Positions 24,181-37,000 of a DNA stretch of 64,000 bases are shown here, piece after piece. A model generated the notes under the pieces. That model did no database searches. It was not told where the DNA came from and worked only from the letters and a program-made list of their open reading frames with translations. The position numbers and the translations under genes are program-made. Within the stretch, counting starts at the first letter, position 1. Every line of letters starts with the position of its first letter. Origin of the DNA: Rachycentron canadum (taxonomy: Eukaryota > Chordata > Actinopteri > Carangiformes > Rachycentridae); the NCBI GenBank assembly GCA_038496675.1, contig CM076651.1:20620239-20684238 (forward strand), in the 5' to 3' direction.

Positions 24181-27132
24181 TTCTGCTCTCTTACTTCCCC
24201 CTCTCTTGCTCTCGTGCATCTGACATGCAGTATATTGACAAAGGGCAGTCCAGGGAAGCACATCAACATATTTATAGTAGTGGCAGATGGTCCTGAATGA
24301 TGATGACTATGGAACTATGATCCTTGCACTGGAAGATTGATTGATCTTGGGGTTTCTTCCATGTGACTTGAGTCAAAGTTTCTTCAATGAGCAGCAATTC
24401 AGCATAAGACCAGCTCTCCTTACAACTGTCTTTCTTGATGAATTCTGAGCTGCAAATTATTTTCTAGCAGGAATGTTAATGTGAAAGCCATGTAAAAATG
24501 TATTACACAAAATACTTTTATCTGTTTAAAGATCTACTTTATTCTTCTTTCCGCAATAAGTGAATTCCTTCTAAGAACCTGGCTTTTCTCCAGCTAAAGT
24601 AGAACAATGTGCACAGTTTTTGAAATTTCATTATCTATGACAAACTGTACATAATGTTTTGTGATGTAAAAATTAAAGGATAAATAAAGTGGGATAAAAT
24701 TTGAAATGTCTCTGCTGTTCATTTTCTCCTTCAGAGTCGTTTTTTTCTTTTTTAAAAAATGTATTCAGATCGCCTGTGCACTGGCCCTTTGTAGAGGTTT
24801 CTCTGAGTAATTGTGAACTCTTCCTTCAGCCAGACCGGAATGCCGAGCCCAAGTCAGGTGTGGATCAGGTTACCACTGAACAGAGCTTCTTTTTAAATGC
24901 CTCAATTTACCCATGAGGTCCCCCCATCAGCTAAGCCCTCATTGTGTCCCAGTCTATGGCAGCACACAGCAGGTTAGCATGATAAACTTAGAAGCACAAG
25001 GTGTGTTTTCACTGCCAGGCACTGGGAAACTCACAGTAATTACAGTACTGCTTTTGCTTAAATCCATGAGCCTTTTTGGTAACTGGTTATATGTGCTGTT
25101 TTTTTTTTTTTCTCTCTCTCTCTCCCTATGAGAGCACCTCACACACAGAGCCATGGGTTCAGTTGACTGGTTAAACGCAGCCCTGACTTTATCAGTTGGA
25201 ACACAAACACAAAAAACATTTAGCCATTTAACATAAAGGGCCCTAGGCCTGATTCCCCTGCTGGGGTCTGACATTCATACTTACATCAAGGCTCAGGAAA
25301 TGAGCAGAGAGAAAACAGCTCATCATTGCAAATGTCATTACATCTAAGATATGCTGAATGTTTGTGTTGCTTTTTATAAACATGTTAATTAATTTCTAGC
25401 CTTTCATTCTTTTGTGATGTGAATTTAGCTAACTAGCAATATTAGCCTTCATGCCAACAGGCAAAGATGAGCCCAAAAATGAACAACAAAGTCTGTTCCC
25501 CTCTTCCTAATATAGGCCCTGTTACTGTTTTAAAATCATCATTAAATTTGTTGCTCCTTAGGCTATTTAGCCTATTAGCTATTATTTTAGGTTTTATTTG
25601 ATTGCTGATATAGACATTTGTTTCCATGTCTAACAAGAATTTTCGCAGAAGACATTTTAACATTGTCACACTAGGAAAAACACATTAAACAAGGCAGAAT
25701 TCAGTTTCAGGGTGCTGGTATCGCAAAGCAGACGATCCACCCGTGCATCACCTACAGCAACAAGTTAAAATGTCAAAACACGAACAAGCTTATTATGTGC
25801 ACTCAAACATACATACATACAGATTATAATATTTACAGTTTTATCCTTGCTCTGTAAGTGAATAGGATAGTTAGATAGGCCACAAACAACTGGTGGGCAG
25901 CCATCTATGTGATATCCATGAGAAGAAACATCAAAATTCTGACTTAAACATTCACCATTTTGCCTTAATATCTAGCAAAATATCCTCATGATAAAAAACA
26001 ACTATATCATTTGAGTACACATGATCTTTTTGCTGTTATTTTTATTAATATTATTATTGTGTTATAATTAACACTGGCTGGACAGCAAAGCTTCTTTTTA
26101 AATGTATCAAATATCTTATTTCAGCAGGAAAAAGGTAAAACCACCTCAAAAACTGTAACACGAGGTAACTGTAATTAGTTACTTCCCCACTTGCTGACGT
26201 CACACCACTGAATCATATTGGTGACTGGCAGAGAGCCTGTAGAGGATTCCTGCGCTGGTCTGTGCATGCTTGGTGCAGTCAGACCAGATTCCAGCTCCAC
26301 TGCTGGCCGTGAATGAGGGGGCTAGAGTCAGTTAAACGGCTGTGACATACCTGCGGATGTGCCTTGGCTGACGTATAGTAAAAGTGACAGGCTGTCACAT
26401 ATGGATAGAGCTGCATTAAGAGTTGGTCACAGAGAGGTGGAACCGATTATAGGTTAGAGCAGAGCTTAATCTTCCATTGGAAAATTTGTCTGCTGTGTTT
26501 GTGCCATCCTAACTATTTATTAGCAGTGAGCAACCACAGTGCACCACCCAAGACCAGCTCTAGTTCTGAGGTCAGTGTCTTGGTCAAGGACAACGGTAGG
26601 AGTATCTAGAGGCACCTCTGCAATCTGTTTCTGTATTATACTTACATACTGTGCTCCCAAAACTGCAATTGCACACTTGTATTGCATATTACAATACATT
26701 ATACAATACACATCAGTGCCGAAAATGCTGTCACTTTGCTGCTCGGAAATAATGCCTCAATGTCAAAACACATTGCAAGCTGTAGCACACAGTACTTTAG
26801 TCTCAAAGTAAAAATCATTTTCAGACACATTCAGACAGAATATTATGGCATCAAAATGTTTTCACTTACAAAGCTAACAAGAAGGCCTGATCTCAAACAT
26901 GAGCTCTTTTCACATTACATCTTTTGCATTACTTGTGTTCAGTCCTTTTCTAAGGCACTATAGGCACTCACTCACAATTTAGTTGCAGTCAACTATTGTC
27001 AACTCAGTGCTTGAACAGAAGAATGCAGCTGATTAAAAATCTGGCAGACAAAGACATAAAAGATCACACCACAAATACACCTGCAGGTCACTCATGAATT
27101 CAGTCTTCTATCAAGATATTAAATGATAACAT

Positions 27133-27440
27133 AAGGCAAGGCAAGGCAAGGCAATTTTATTTGTATAGCCCATTTTTACAAGCAGTTTGTCTCAAAGGGC
27201 TTTACATAGCATCATAACAACATCCTCTGCCCTTAGACCCTCACATCGACTGAGGAAAAACTCAAAACAAAAAACCCTTTTAACAGGGAAAAAAAAGAGA
27301 AACCTCATGGTGAGCAACAGAGGAGGGATCCCTCACCCAGGACGGGCAGACGTGCAATAGATGTTGTATACAGACAAGAAAACAGGTAACAATACAGAAT
27401 ATGCACAGCATGGAAATGGTGTGCAGGAGTTAATGAAGGC
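27133..27440 (+). repeat. Dispersed teleost repeat with AAGGC tandem head
   Basis: The block begins with tandem AAGGC units followed by 'AATTTTATTTGTATAGCCCATTTTTACAA'. It continues through an internal part ending in 'CCCAGGACGGGCAGACGTGCAATAGATG'. The first 62 bp are nearly identical, in reverse orientation, to 38,472-38,533 inside a ttll10 intron. This architecture is familiar from abundant fish retroposons. The + direction is assigned by the direction of the match. Confidence 0.7.
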
Positions 27441-30400
27441 AGTTTTTGGTGGGAGGGAAGGCAGAAATGATAAATAGAATTACAATACATGGTATAATTG
27501 GGTTTTTATCAAAATCACCATGATTATTATTCTTGTGTTTAGTGTTATTGGTACTATTGTCTTCTATCACAATTTATTATCATATTTAGTTTTGTTACTG
27601 TAAACAGTGCTTTTATCATCCTGTCTCACATTCAACATGTATGTATGTAGCATCAACAATTTAACAATGGCTACTTTTTGTGCTCTTAGTAATTTGTGAA
27701 AGGCAGATGAAGTAAAACCAACTTTGGCACAGCTGCAAAAAAAGAACATGTTAAAGAAACTATTAAACCAAGCACCACAAGTATCATTAAAATGGTTGCA
27801 CTTTTCCTGTCAAACCTGTGCCACCCACCAGTGGCCAAGGCAAACAGCATCACTGGTAAAACTGACTGGATGCAAGCTAAGCTGTGGCAGCATTAACCTG
27901 TTAAATGTGTTAAATTTCCCAGTAGACCAAGGCTTTTACAAAAGTGGTTTAACTACATACAATTAATTGCATTGAAGTCAGTATTATCAAAACTTAATAT
28001 TTGTTCAGTTAAGTAATGTGTTTCTTTGCAATTTACTGTGACTAATGCTATTTTGTTTAGTTGTAGCTGCTTAGATAGAAGAGCTAATGAACCTTAAACC
28101 ACTAAAAGAATAATCACAGTTAATTGTGTTGGTCAGTTTTATACCAGACTGTCGTGTGCTCCTTATAGCAACAATTTTAATCCTTACAGGGTTAAAATTC
28201 ACGAAAGTGATCTTCTATGTAGCTATTCACTACTTTTGCATTAGCTTATAGCAATGGGTAAAATGCAGCACAAAAACACAACAACCACCTGATTTGAATC
28301 CAATGTCAAGTGTAATTTTGTTTTTATCTCCAGTTTTTTGTAGACTTAATTTAGATACACTAAAAAAATCCAGTAACATTAGGGGCATTAGCACACTTAT
28401 TTATTGTAATGTATTATAGTATATTTATAATATGCCCCTAATTTAACAGGTCTTTGAATGCTATCCCTCAAATAACTACTGGTAAATTTCCATAGTGTGA
28501 ATGAACTCACCTGAGGTACATAGCAATATCAGTGCCTGAAACCATTAATTAACAGGAAAAAGAATGTTTTATGGTTTGCATGTTTATGGATGAATGTATG
28601 GTAATTTCCAAAGACAAGAATATTACTTGAGTTTTGATTATAAGCGAGATACATTTCTCTAATTTTTTTTCTTTAAACTGTGGCACAGCTTTGTATTACT
28701 GTTACTTATGTGATAATAATTGAGGCCTAAATATTCGTCCAGATAAACAGAAGCCAAGGACACCTCTAACAGTTTGAATACAATGTACATAACTGTGATA
28801 TTGCCTTCTCTCCCACCTCTGTGCTGATATGTTTTTAGATTTTACCTGACTGACTTCTGAAGTACTGACCAGTAAAGTGGCCCCAGCACTCATTGGATTA
28901 AGTGCACTTGTCTTTAGTATATGTTAAGGCATTGAATCTCTGTCTCCACTACTGTTATACCAGCTCTCCCTACTTTGCCATGTTCTTGTCTGTTGCTGTG
29001 AGTCATTTTCCACTTCAGAATCAAATATTAATTTTCCTGTTCATAGCTCTAGAGGGTGTAACCAACATCCCGAGTGATGTTATACCACTAGGTTGCCATT
29101 TGCATGTATCAAGTCCAGAATACAAGCACAGTGCATATTTGTCTGTATCTAGAGGGACACAGAGCCTCATCTGGGTGGAACTGAGACAGCATTTCTCCAC
29201 CATCCATCTCCTTGTGATCTGTGTGTGGCGTAACAAATCTGCATGTCATTTATTTAACAGTCACAGCTGTGATTTTAACGTGATGTTCATTACTTAAACC
29301 ACATCTTTCCCCAATGTTAAGATACTTGGTTTTGAAGTTTTGTTTTCTCATCACATAAATGGTATTAAACTGGTTCTGGATCCTGAAAATGCCATTACCA
29401 TAAACCCTGAACAGATTTGCTATATTACTGTTAAAAGACAGTTGAAAGCCTGTGAATATATTTAGTCAATAAAATAACACACAAACATCTCATTAATAGA
29501 GTTTGAAGTATCATACAAGTCTGACTTAATAGTATGTAACGACAATAATGACACCACATTTATCTTCACACAAACTGCTTATCTAAAAACAAAAATTACA
29601 TTTGTACATTTTCCCATGTTCAGTCACACTTGGTGAAATCCGAGGTCTTTGTGTCTCTATCTTGCCTTTGTCACCAGGGGAATGAATGAATACAGACCCT
29701 GGGAACGTGGTGTTGCTCTCCCACCACAACAGCCCCCTGTGCTTTACTAGTGTAATTCTATAAGGAAATCATGAATAGCAGGAGAGTGAGAGACCCCACT
29801 AAGATGAGTTGTTCTTTACATTGTAACTTAACTCCATTCCTTCCACTATAACACCTTGACAAGGAGAATCCCTCCAAATAATGGGTTGTGTAGGGACACC
29901 ATTGCTGCAGGCTGCATCCCTGTAATTGCTGAGCACTTCCTGGTACAGACGGCAGTTAAGATGACATGGGAATGGGCGAGTCTCTAAAGACACACGCACC
30001 TTATGGTGTCACCGCCCCGAGACAGCCAGACAGGTACACACACACACACACACATACATTTTAGAGAATTATCAATTTTAGGGTCTCGTTTTGTGTTTGA
30101 ATCCTTAATAAAACACATTACTGTGGTTTTTCCAAGCTGGTGATGTGATATAGTCTGTTTTATGTGAGTGATTTGTTTGGAGTAGATAGTATGAACAGTG
30201 GTAACTGCCAGAAGATCATGTGCAGAAACTGAAACAGTAACATAGTAAAAGTTATTAGTTATTAATTAACCTTTTACTCATGACATATGTAGTACAACAA
30301 AGGGACCATAGACACACAATATACTCAATACTCATGTACATTTACACAGTATTTTCATATTCAAACACACACATGCGCACACAAACACACACATATACTC

Positions 30401-32536
30401 TACTTGGCAGATGGCGAACCATGAGGTCGACAGGGCTGTAAAACAAGCCTGTTCTCTTTGTCCACCTATGCAGTACTTTGCACAGTGTGTCTATCAGATG
30501 GTGGCTTTTTATCAAGGTGTGGCTGACACTGGCTCCACTCAGAGCTCTCTTAAACAGGAATATGGGAGGCCTGCTGCTAATAACTGGGGTGCCATAACTG
30601 GACTCATTCATTGCCAAGCAGCTCCCTCGCTCTCTTATCGCTGCCATTTTGCACTCAGTCACCTACAGTAAATGGGTCATTTAGAGCTATGTGTGTGTAA
30701 ATGACTGTCTGGTGACTACTGTTTCCTTCTTGTAAATTCAGTTGAGTGAAATTTGTGTCAACACATGCTGCAATGTGTGATGACATCTATAGTTGTAAGA
30801 CTTAGATCTGAGGAAAAGTTGACTTATTTAGTTCATTGGATTTTGTTAATCTGATCTGGAATAACACAGCAGAGTTTGATTGATCCGCTCTGAATTTGTT
30901 CTAAATGTGCTGTCCTAGAAGTGATTGTGCAGATAAACTACATCAGTGTGAGATGTATGCCTTGCTCATGGTTAGGTGACTATATGTATAATTATACAGC
31001 TGCATCAATGCTGTGTCTAAGAGGCACCCAGCCCAATTACCAGGCTGTTGGGAGGAAGAGGGGAGATTATGCATAATTGCCAACTGTGGCTGGGCCTGGG
31101 TGTTTCCTCCTGAGTCCAATCACTGAGACAGAAGGTGATTAGTGGATTTACTATGCGAGCAGACAAATACTATCTTGCTCAACTGCATACTTGTAACTGG
31201 ATTTGGCACTAGACAATATGATTAATGGTAATATCAACCATAAAGCTAATGATTCCAAGAATGATTCAGCTCAGTGAATTAATGTAAAAAGATTACTCTC
31301 AAAGTAAAATGTCTAGAGGTTTTATGATGAACTTATAGCTTAAGTTATTTTGCATTTTGAAAATTTTGAATTTGAATTGATCCTTTGCGCTTACAATGAA
31401 GTATTTTCACCACAAATATATATATTTTTTTTTTTACAGAATATAAAGTGTACAGAACATACCATATCTAGTTTAAGGCTTTAAAGTTTATTGGAGCAAA
31501 ATATATGGAAACAGTTGACCCATATAAAATGTGAGATTGATAGCAGCTTTAAAACATGTCCCCTGAACAAACAGATTTTCACTTTTTGAGGACACGTTGC
31601 AAAAGTCTCTGAACAGGCAGAAAATATTGTGTTTACTAAAATATTGTTTTACCTATTGTGTCATAAGATAATACCCTGGAAAACTGGCAAATCCATTTTG
31701 ATTGACACTCTGCTCTCATGTTACCATAGGGTTCACACAACAGAGGCCTACAGGCAATTAATATTGAATGAAGCTACATGTAGAGGTGGGGTGAGTGTGG
31801 GATACATAATCTTGAGTAGGTAGTTTTTCTTGAGCTGCTGTTGTTGTAAGATTCAGTCCACAAGAGGCAACTGTTGCTAAGGGCCCCATTACCCCAGTAA
31901 CCGGTGATTGTTTACTTTGGTCTAGTGGGTTTGCTTATTTTAAGCACAGCAGACTACTGACATCAGTGGGCTGAACTGGAGACAGGTCATGTGATTTCAG
32001 CCTCTGTCCAGTCGTGCTCTCAGTCTGCAGGTTTGCTGTTTGTCTGGGCCCTGCAGTTGGACGACAAGGTTGAGCACACATGGCAGAAAAAAAGTGGACT
32101 GAGTTCATGGAGTTTGGCTGCTCATGTGTGTGACACTGGAGTTGCAGGTAAAGCATTTTGCTTCCAAATATAGCTACAATAAGGTCATAGCAATATCAAA
32201 ACCACAACATTTTCTCCATGTGACATCTTCTTTTAAGAATATGATGCCTAATGTTATAACATATTTAGAGATGCACATACAGAAGTCTAGAGCCTGTTCT
32301 GATGGTGGCACTAGTGGAAATATCATATGGTTATTTAGTTACAATGGGGACAATTACGTTTACATTTTTTTGTTAAATTGTAATATTTTGACATTTCAGT
32401 TTGAACTAGTGGTGATAAAAGTCAGGGTTTCCCAAAATCATCAGGAATCATCTGCTGAATGATTATTAATTCATATTACAGTGATTAAAGTCTGACAGTT
32501 CTTTGAGGCTCTACTTAGACACAGAGGTGCTTTAAG

Positions 32537-32740
32537 CAAATTGCTAACCTCAGCATGCTAACATGCTCACAGTGACAGCGTTATCTTGCTAATATTTAGC
32601 ACATATCTTAAATTTGTTAGCATGCTAACATTTGCCATGCTAACATAAAGTACAGCTGAAGCTGATGGCAATGTCATTGGTTTGTTCATCAACCAAAATA
32701 TAAGAGAAATTAAAAATTTAACTTGATAATGGTGTAAGTC
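32537..32740. repeat. 'GCTAACATGCT' interspersed repeat
   Basis: Repeated GCTAACATGCTCAC / TTAGCATGCTAACATTTG phrases are followed by 'AAAGTACAGCTGAAGCTGATGGCAATGTCATTGGTTT'. This is a very common dispersed element of percomorph fish genomes (recognised from memory). The 170-codon minus-strand open frame over it is not a gene. Confidence 0.65.
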
Positions 32741-33074
32741 TAGTTTAGAAACATTATCTGTCTCCCAATTCATGGGCTGCATCCAAGGTGTGATCTTAAG
32801 CGGTTGTAGACCATGAAGGCTGAGCTGAAATGACATGGTGCGGTCTACTGAGGATTTTCTCTTTGTGTCGCCAGCTGTTCCCGCCCTATGGTTGCTTGCG
32901 AAGCTTGGCTTCTGTTGCCCAGTAACCTTGATGACATGTAACTTTTTTCCCACAAAAACCTGAGAATTTAAAGCCCTTGATTTTAACAGTTTTAAGTTTA
33001 GCTGGAACTCAATCCTTAAATTTAAAAGTGTAATACTCAGGCTCCCTGTTGGTGTTTTTTGCTGCCATATTATT

Positions 33075-33760
33075 TTCATTAAAAGTGTACAATGAATCTA
33101 GGGATTAGTTGGACCACAACCTTCATTTCCCAGGAAAAGGAGGATACTATTTGTCAGCCACATTGGAAGGAGCCTTTCAAATGGGACAGTCTAGTTGCAC
33201 TATGGCACAGTCGGTCTTCAAATGCAGCCTCTAAACATAGGCTACATATAAAAATGGATATAGACACAGGCTGAAAAGTGAATCCAATGTTAAAGTGCGG
33301 TAAACCTTCATTCCATCTAATGACTATCAGGGGGTGACTCCAGTAGTTGCAAAAAGAACTTTTGCTAAATTTTTTAACTCAGTAAAAGTTTTCCTGAGTT
33401 TATGGTCTTAATCACTAGTCTTAAGCCTTCTTCCATACAACAGGATGTTTATATTTTTTAAATTATGGTCTCATATAAAGGAAAATAGATGATAAAGCGG
33501 GGAATACATTAGGGTGTGGCTACCGTGTGATTGACAGATTGTACCCCACACCTGCGTGTGACAGTCAGTTTACAAACTTGAGGCTTCAAAACGGCAAATC
33601 ACAAAACAATTGGTTAAATCATGGTGGGTTGCCACTTGCCTATGAGTGATGTGGCCCCTGAATAGGGGCATACCTATTATTACAATACAGCCTCTGGGGG
33701 CAGTGAGTGTATGTAGTGTGAGGGTATGAAAAATTCATGTCAAGCCAGCCAAAGTTGTTC
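33075..33760. repeat. Interspersed repeat cluster upstream of ttll10
   Basis: The block contains phrases such as 'GGCTGAAAAGTGAATCCAATG' and 'GGGGGTGACTCCAGTAGTTGCAAAAAGAAC'. These belong to abundant fish repeats, often found near genes. Several copies or fragments seem to be joined. Borders are approximate and nothing coding is present. Confidence 0.45.
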
Positions 33761-34010
33761 TATTGTTTTTTTTTGTTTTTTTTTACAGTCATAGCGTGGA
33801 AGGAGATAGGAAGAGAAGAGAGAGTCAAATCATGGCTTATTATGGTTATGTGGTACAGGCCTTAACAAAGCTCCAGCATATTGTGACTGAAAATCATAAA
33901 AAAAATCTCTGATTTTCATTTCTTACAACAAGGCCACTGCACAGCAAAAAAGGTTCACCTTTCCTCTGAATATTTGGCAACATTTCTAGCCATTTGCCAG
34001 CAACCTGCAC

Positions 34011-37000
34011 ATGGTCATGTCATCTGAGTCCTGGGTGGAATCCTGCAGTGAGGGGCAGGGAAAGGAGAAGAGACAAGATGAAGGAGCAAAGAGACAAGAA
34101 GTTGACTATCCTTGTGAGGAAATCCAGCCCACAGAGAGCCTGAGTCAAGAGGTGTTTCCGTCACTTGATCATAATGGCAAGCAGGAAGTGACATCAGAAG
34201 GAGGACCAGAGCAGGGCCAGAGGGAGGAAACACAGATTCAGAAGACCCAGGAGATCCCAGCTCAAGGATCAGGTGTGTAGTTTAATACAGCACATCAAAA
34301 GTACAAAATTAAATAAAGACATTTCAGAATTCAGAATCTTCATTCAGAAACTACTTGAGGCTGCAACTATTGTAATCCAACAACACAATATCCTGACATG
34401 TGCATGTGATAGAGCATATGTGAATGATTGTGCATGCTTGATTTCTGTGTGTGTTTGTGTATGTAAAAAAAAAACAGGAGTGTGCTTAGTGGAGCAACCT
34501 CTCCGTAGGTCCTTCCCTAGGGGCTTGTCAACCTGCTCCTACCCAGACAAAGAAAGGGAGCGGCATGTAGATGAACTGCGGGGGCCTGGACCGTTCTATT
34601 TCTTTGGAGGATCTAATGGGGCTGAAATGTAAATCGAAATATATTAAATTAAAGTGTTGGACTTAAATTTTTTTTCTTTTTATGTGATCACACCTCCTTT
34701 GTTAAGCTTTCTACTTGAACTCTTCAGAAAGTTGATAACCTCTAAACAATATATAACATCAAACCTTATCATTCAAGTAAAATATATTTTTTTTAGTTTT
34801 AGGTTTGACATGTTACTCCTGTACTCTGGACAGTATGATTAACTTTCTCTGGTATTTTTCCTTTAGAGTGAGTAGTTACTGCGAGAGCAGAGGATGGAAG
34901 AGGATTTACAACAAGGACAGGGAGGATTTTAAACTCAAGTGGTGTGAAACCAAATCACCAGCCAACTACTGCAACTTCAGGGAAGGTAGAGAGAGTCCAT
35001 GGGGCACAACCTGTGTTTTACTATATTTACCACCCCTATACCTGTTGGTCAAAAATATAGCTGATGTTACCTCTTTTCATTTCTTTTCTCAGTTTGCATT
35101 TGGTAATAAAAATTTTGTTGTCTTTTTCAAATCTCAGACTACTCTTGTCTTGTTTCCAGGTAAACAGTTGGTGTACCAGATCCCAAACAACAAAGTGCTC
35201 ACCACTAAGATTGGCCTCCTCAGCAGTCTGCGAGAGTATGAGCGAGTCAGCAGCAAAGTCAACCATGGCCGGGGACAGAGGTGACGTGGACTGTTTTCCT
35301 GCTGTGTTTATCTGCTATTCGTCTCTTATCCAAATGGATTGTGTCTATGAAAAGCAGACAGATACAGCAGTCTTGTACAGAAAGAACCCCCCGATATTAT
35401 TTTTTATTGTTTAGATTATTCTTATTATTTACAATGTCCACCTGATATGTTTATGTGCAGTAGCAACTGTAATATTTTAGTAGGTAAATGATGATTACAA
35501 TGAGTAAAACTCACACAGGCGTTTTGGGGCAGGGTTCTTTGTGTGAGACGTGGGAAGAGAGCCTGCATTGTGCAGCCATGTTGCAGTGATGTACTTGTGT
35601 TTCTGTGTTTCCAGAGAAGTAAAGGAATTATTTTAAACTAATGCACACCTGGAAGTCCCTTTTGTGTCCAAGTGTGCAACATTGTGATTGTAATCAATAA
35701 ACACAATTTGGCAAATTGCATTAGCAGGAATCAGGTGAAGTCGATAATCACTAATAACCAGGATTCTTAAGACATGAAATGTCTGTATGTAAATATTTGT
35801 AAAATGGGATATAAATACCATGTAGGGGCAGAGTTTGACACTAAAAAGCTATTTTCACATTTGGCTTTTGAAGGAGGAATTGTGAGTGAAGGTGTCTATG
35901 TCTGTCTTAGAAAATCAATTTTGAGAGATGACCTTGCTTGAATCAGCCAATCATAGTGAACATTAGGCCTGGGGTTTAAAAACAACCTGCACTTATGGTA
36001 CAAATGCCTTATAAGTCAATGACCACATAACTGTTCAAAGATAAAAGCAAACATGATGATCTCTACATTTATCAAACTGAAACCAGTTGTAGATGAATAC
36101 CACAATTTGGAAACCATAAGTGGAGAAGCACAGTGTGTGGTTCATTTGTATAAAACAATATGTAAAGACACCAGTATGGTACTTTAGGTTCTTTAAGATT
36201 TTATGACTTTCCAATTTTGCCAGTTTCAAATAGCTGAGGTCACACTGACATTCCTTCCATCTTTACAGGAGGCTGAAAATGGAAGAGTTCATTCCCACTA
36301 CTTTCCGCATGGATGTGAGGGAAGAGAGGGATGCTTTCTTTGCCCAACAGGAGGGTAAAATACCCAAACATCCACCACATGCAAAAACCACATAACACTG
36401 GTTCAACTGGATATATGTTGTGTTAGCAGGCTCCATTTGAGAATAAAACAAATCAAATGTGATCTGACATGCATCCAACAATGAAAACAGAACAGTTTGT
36501 GCTTGTGGGTACTGTTAAGACAATAGTTGCCTTGGTGATTGTTTAATCAAGAGGTTGAGGACGTTGGAAAATAATGCACTTCACCTCCCATAAGGCCCTG
36601 ATAAAATCACCAGGGGAACATGTTGTTTCCATAGAGATGAGTCAGCAGAGGGCAGGGCTGAGGCACAAACACAAGGAAAGATACTCACCAGGATCTGGAT
36701 GTAGAATGGCAGCAGCACAAAAGTCAGATAAATACATTTGATGTTACAACATAGAAGCTGGCAGACACTTGTCATGGACTGAGGATGAAATGGTTCACTT
36801 GGTTCTGAGACACAGTATTATGATAACTGGGATACAGGTTATGGCAAACATGGTTATCACTAAGTAAACACGAGACAGACACAGACAGGTGGTTTGGATT
36901 TCTGGGTGATGGATGAATCTTTGGAAAAGAAAGAAAGAAAGAGAAAAGAAAATAATAGCAAACATAACAAAACAAAACAACCCCCCCCCATACACTGGAA

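Larger units (their letters stand above)
18160..24700 (+). ncRNA. Inferred primary transcript carrying mir-200b, mir-200a and mir-429
   Basis: The three hairpins lie on the same strand and are expected to be processed from one polycistronic nuclear RNA, as in mammals. The proposed start is the CpG-rich stretch near 18.2 kb and the proposed end follows an AATAAA at 24,683-24,688. A possible first exon ends at the donor at 18,387/18,388. No conserved open frame was seen along the unit. The boundaries are inferred from motifs only; the transcript could begin nearer the hairpins or run on toward ttll10. Confidence 0.35.
24700..34010. other. Gene-poor, repeat-rich region between the miR-200 cluster and ttll10
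   Basis: No gene could be supported. The longest open frames (131 codons at 28,902 on +, 170 codons at 32,567 on -) have no recognisable domains, and the second lies over interspersed repeats. A full CRE palindrome TGACGTCA at 26,195-26,202 lies in a slightly GC-richer patch (26,160-26,460) and might be regulatory. The stretch just before ttll10 (33,780-34,010) contains a long T tract followed by an acceptor-like CAG near 33,788, so a 5' untranslated exon could begin there. Confidence 0.55.

Noticed and set aside
28902..29297. 131-codon + strand open frame
   Set aside because: No recognisable domain, no supporting splice or Kozak context, and overlapped by an opposite-strand open frame; length is compatible with chance.
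32567..33079. 170-codon minus-strand open frame, the longest in the gene-poor half
   Set aside because: It overlaps GCTAACATGCT-type interspersed repeats, has no domain, and its composition changes across the repeat border.
34273..34632. Reading through ttll10 intron 1 as a single coding exon with an internal start
   Set aside because: The frame continues into exon 2, but the donor at 34,272/34,273 and acceptor at 34,477/34,478 join exons 1 and 2 in phase, and the intervening peptide has no family match.
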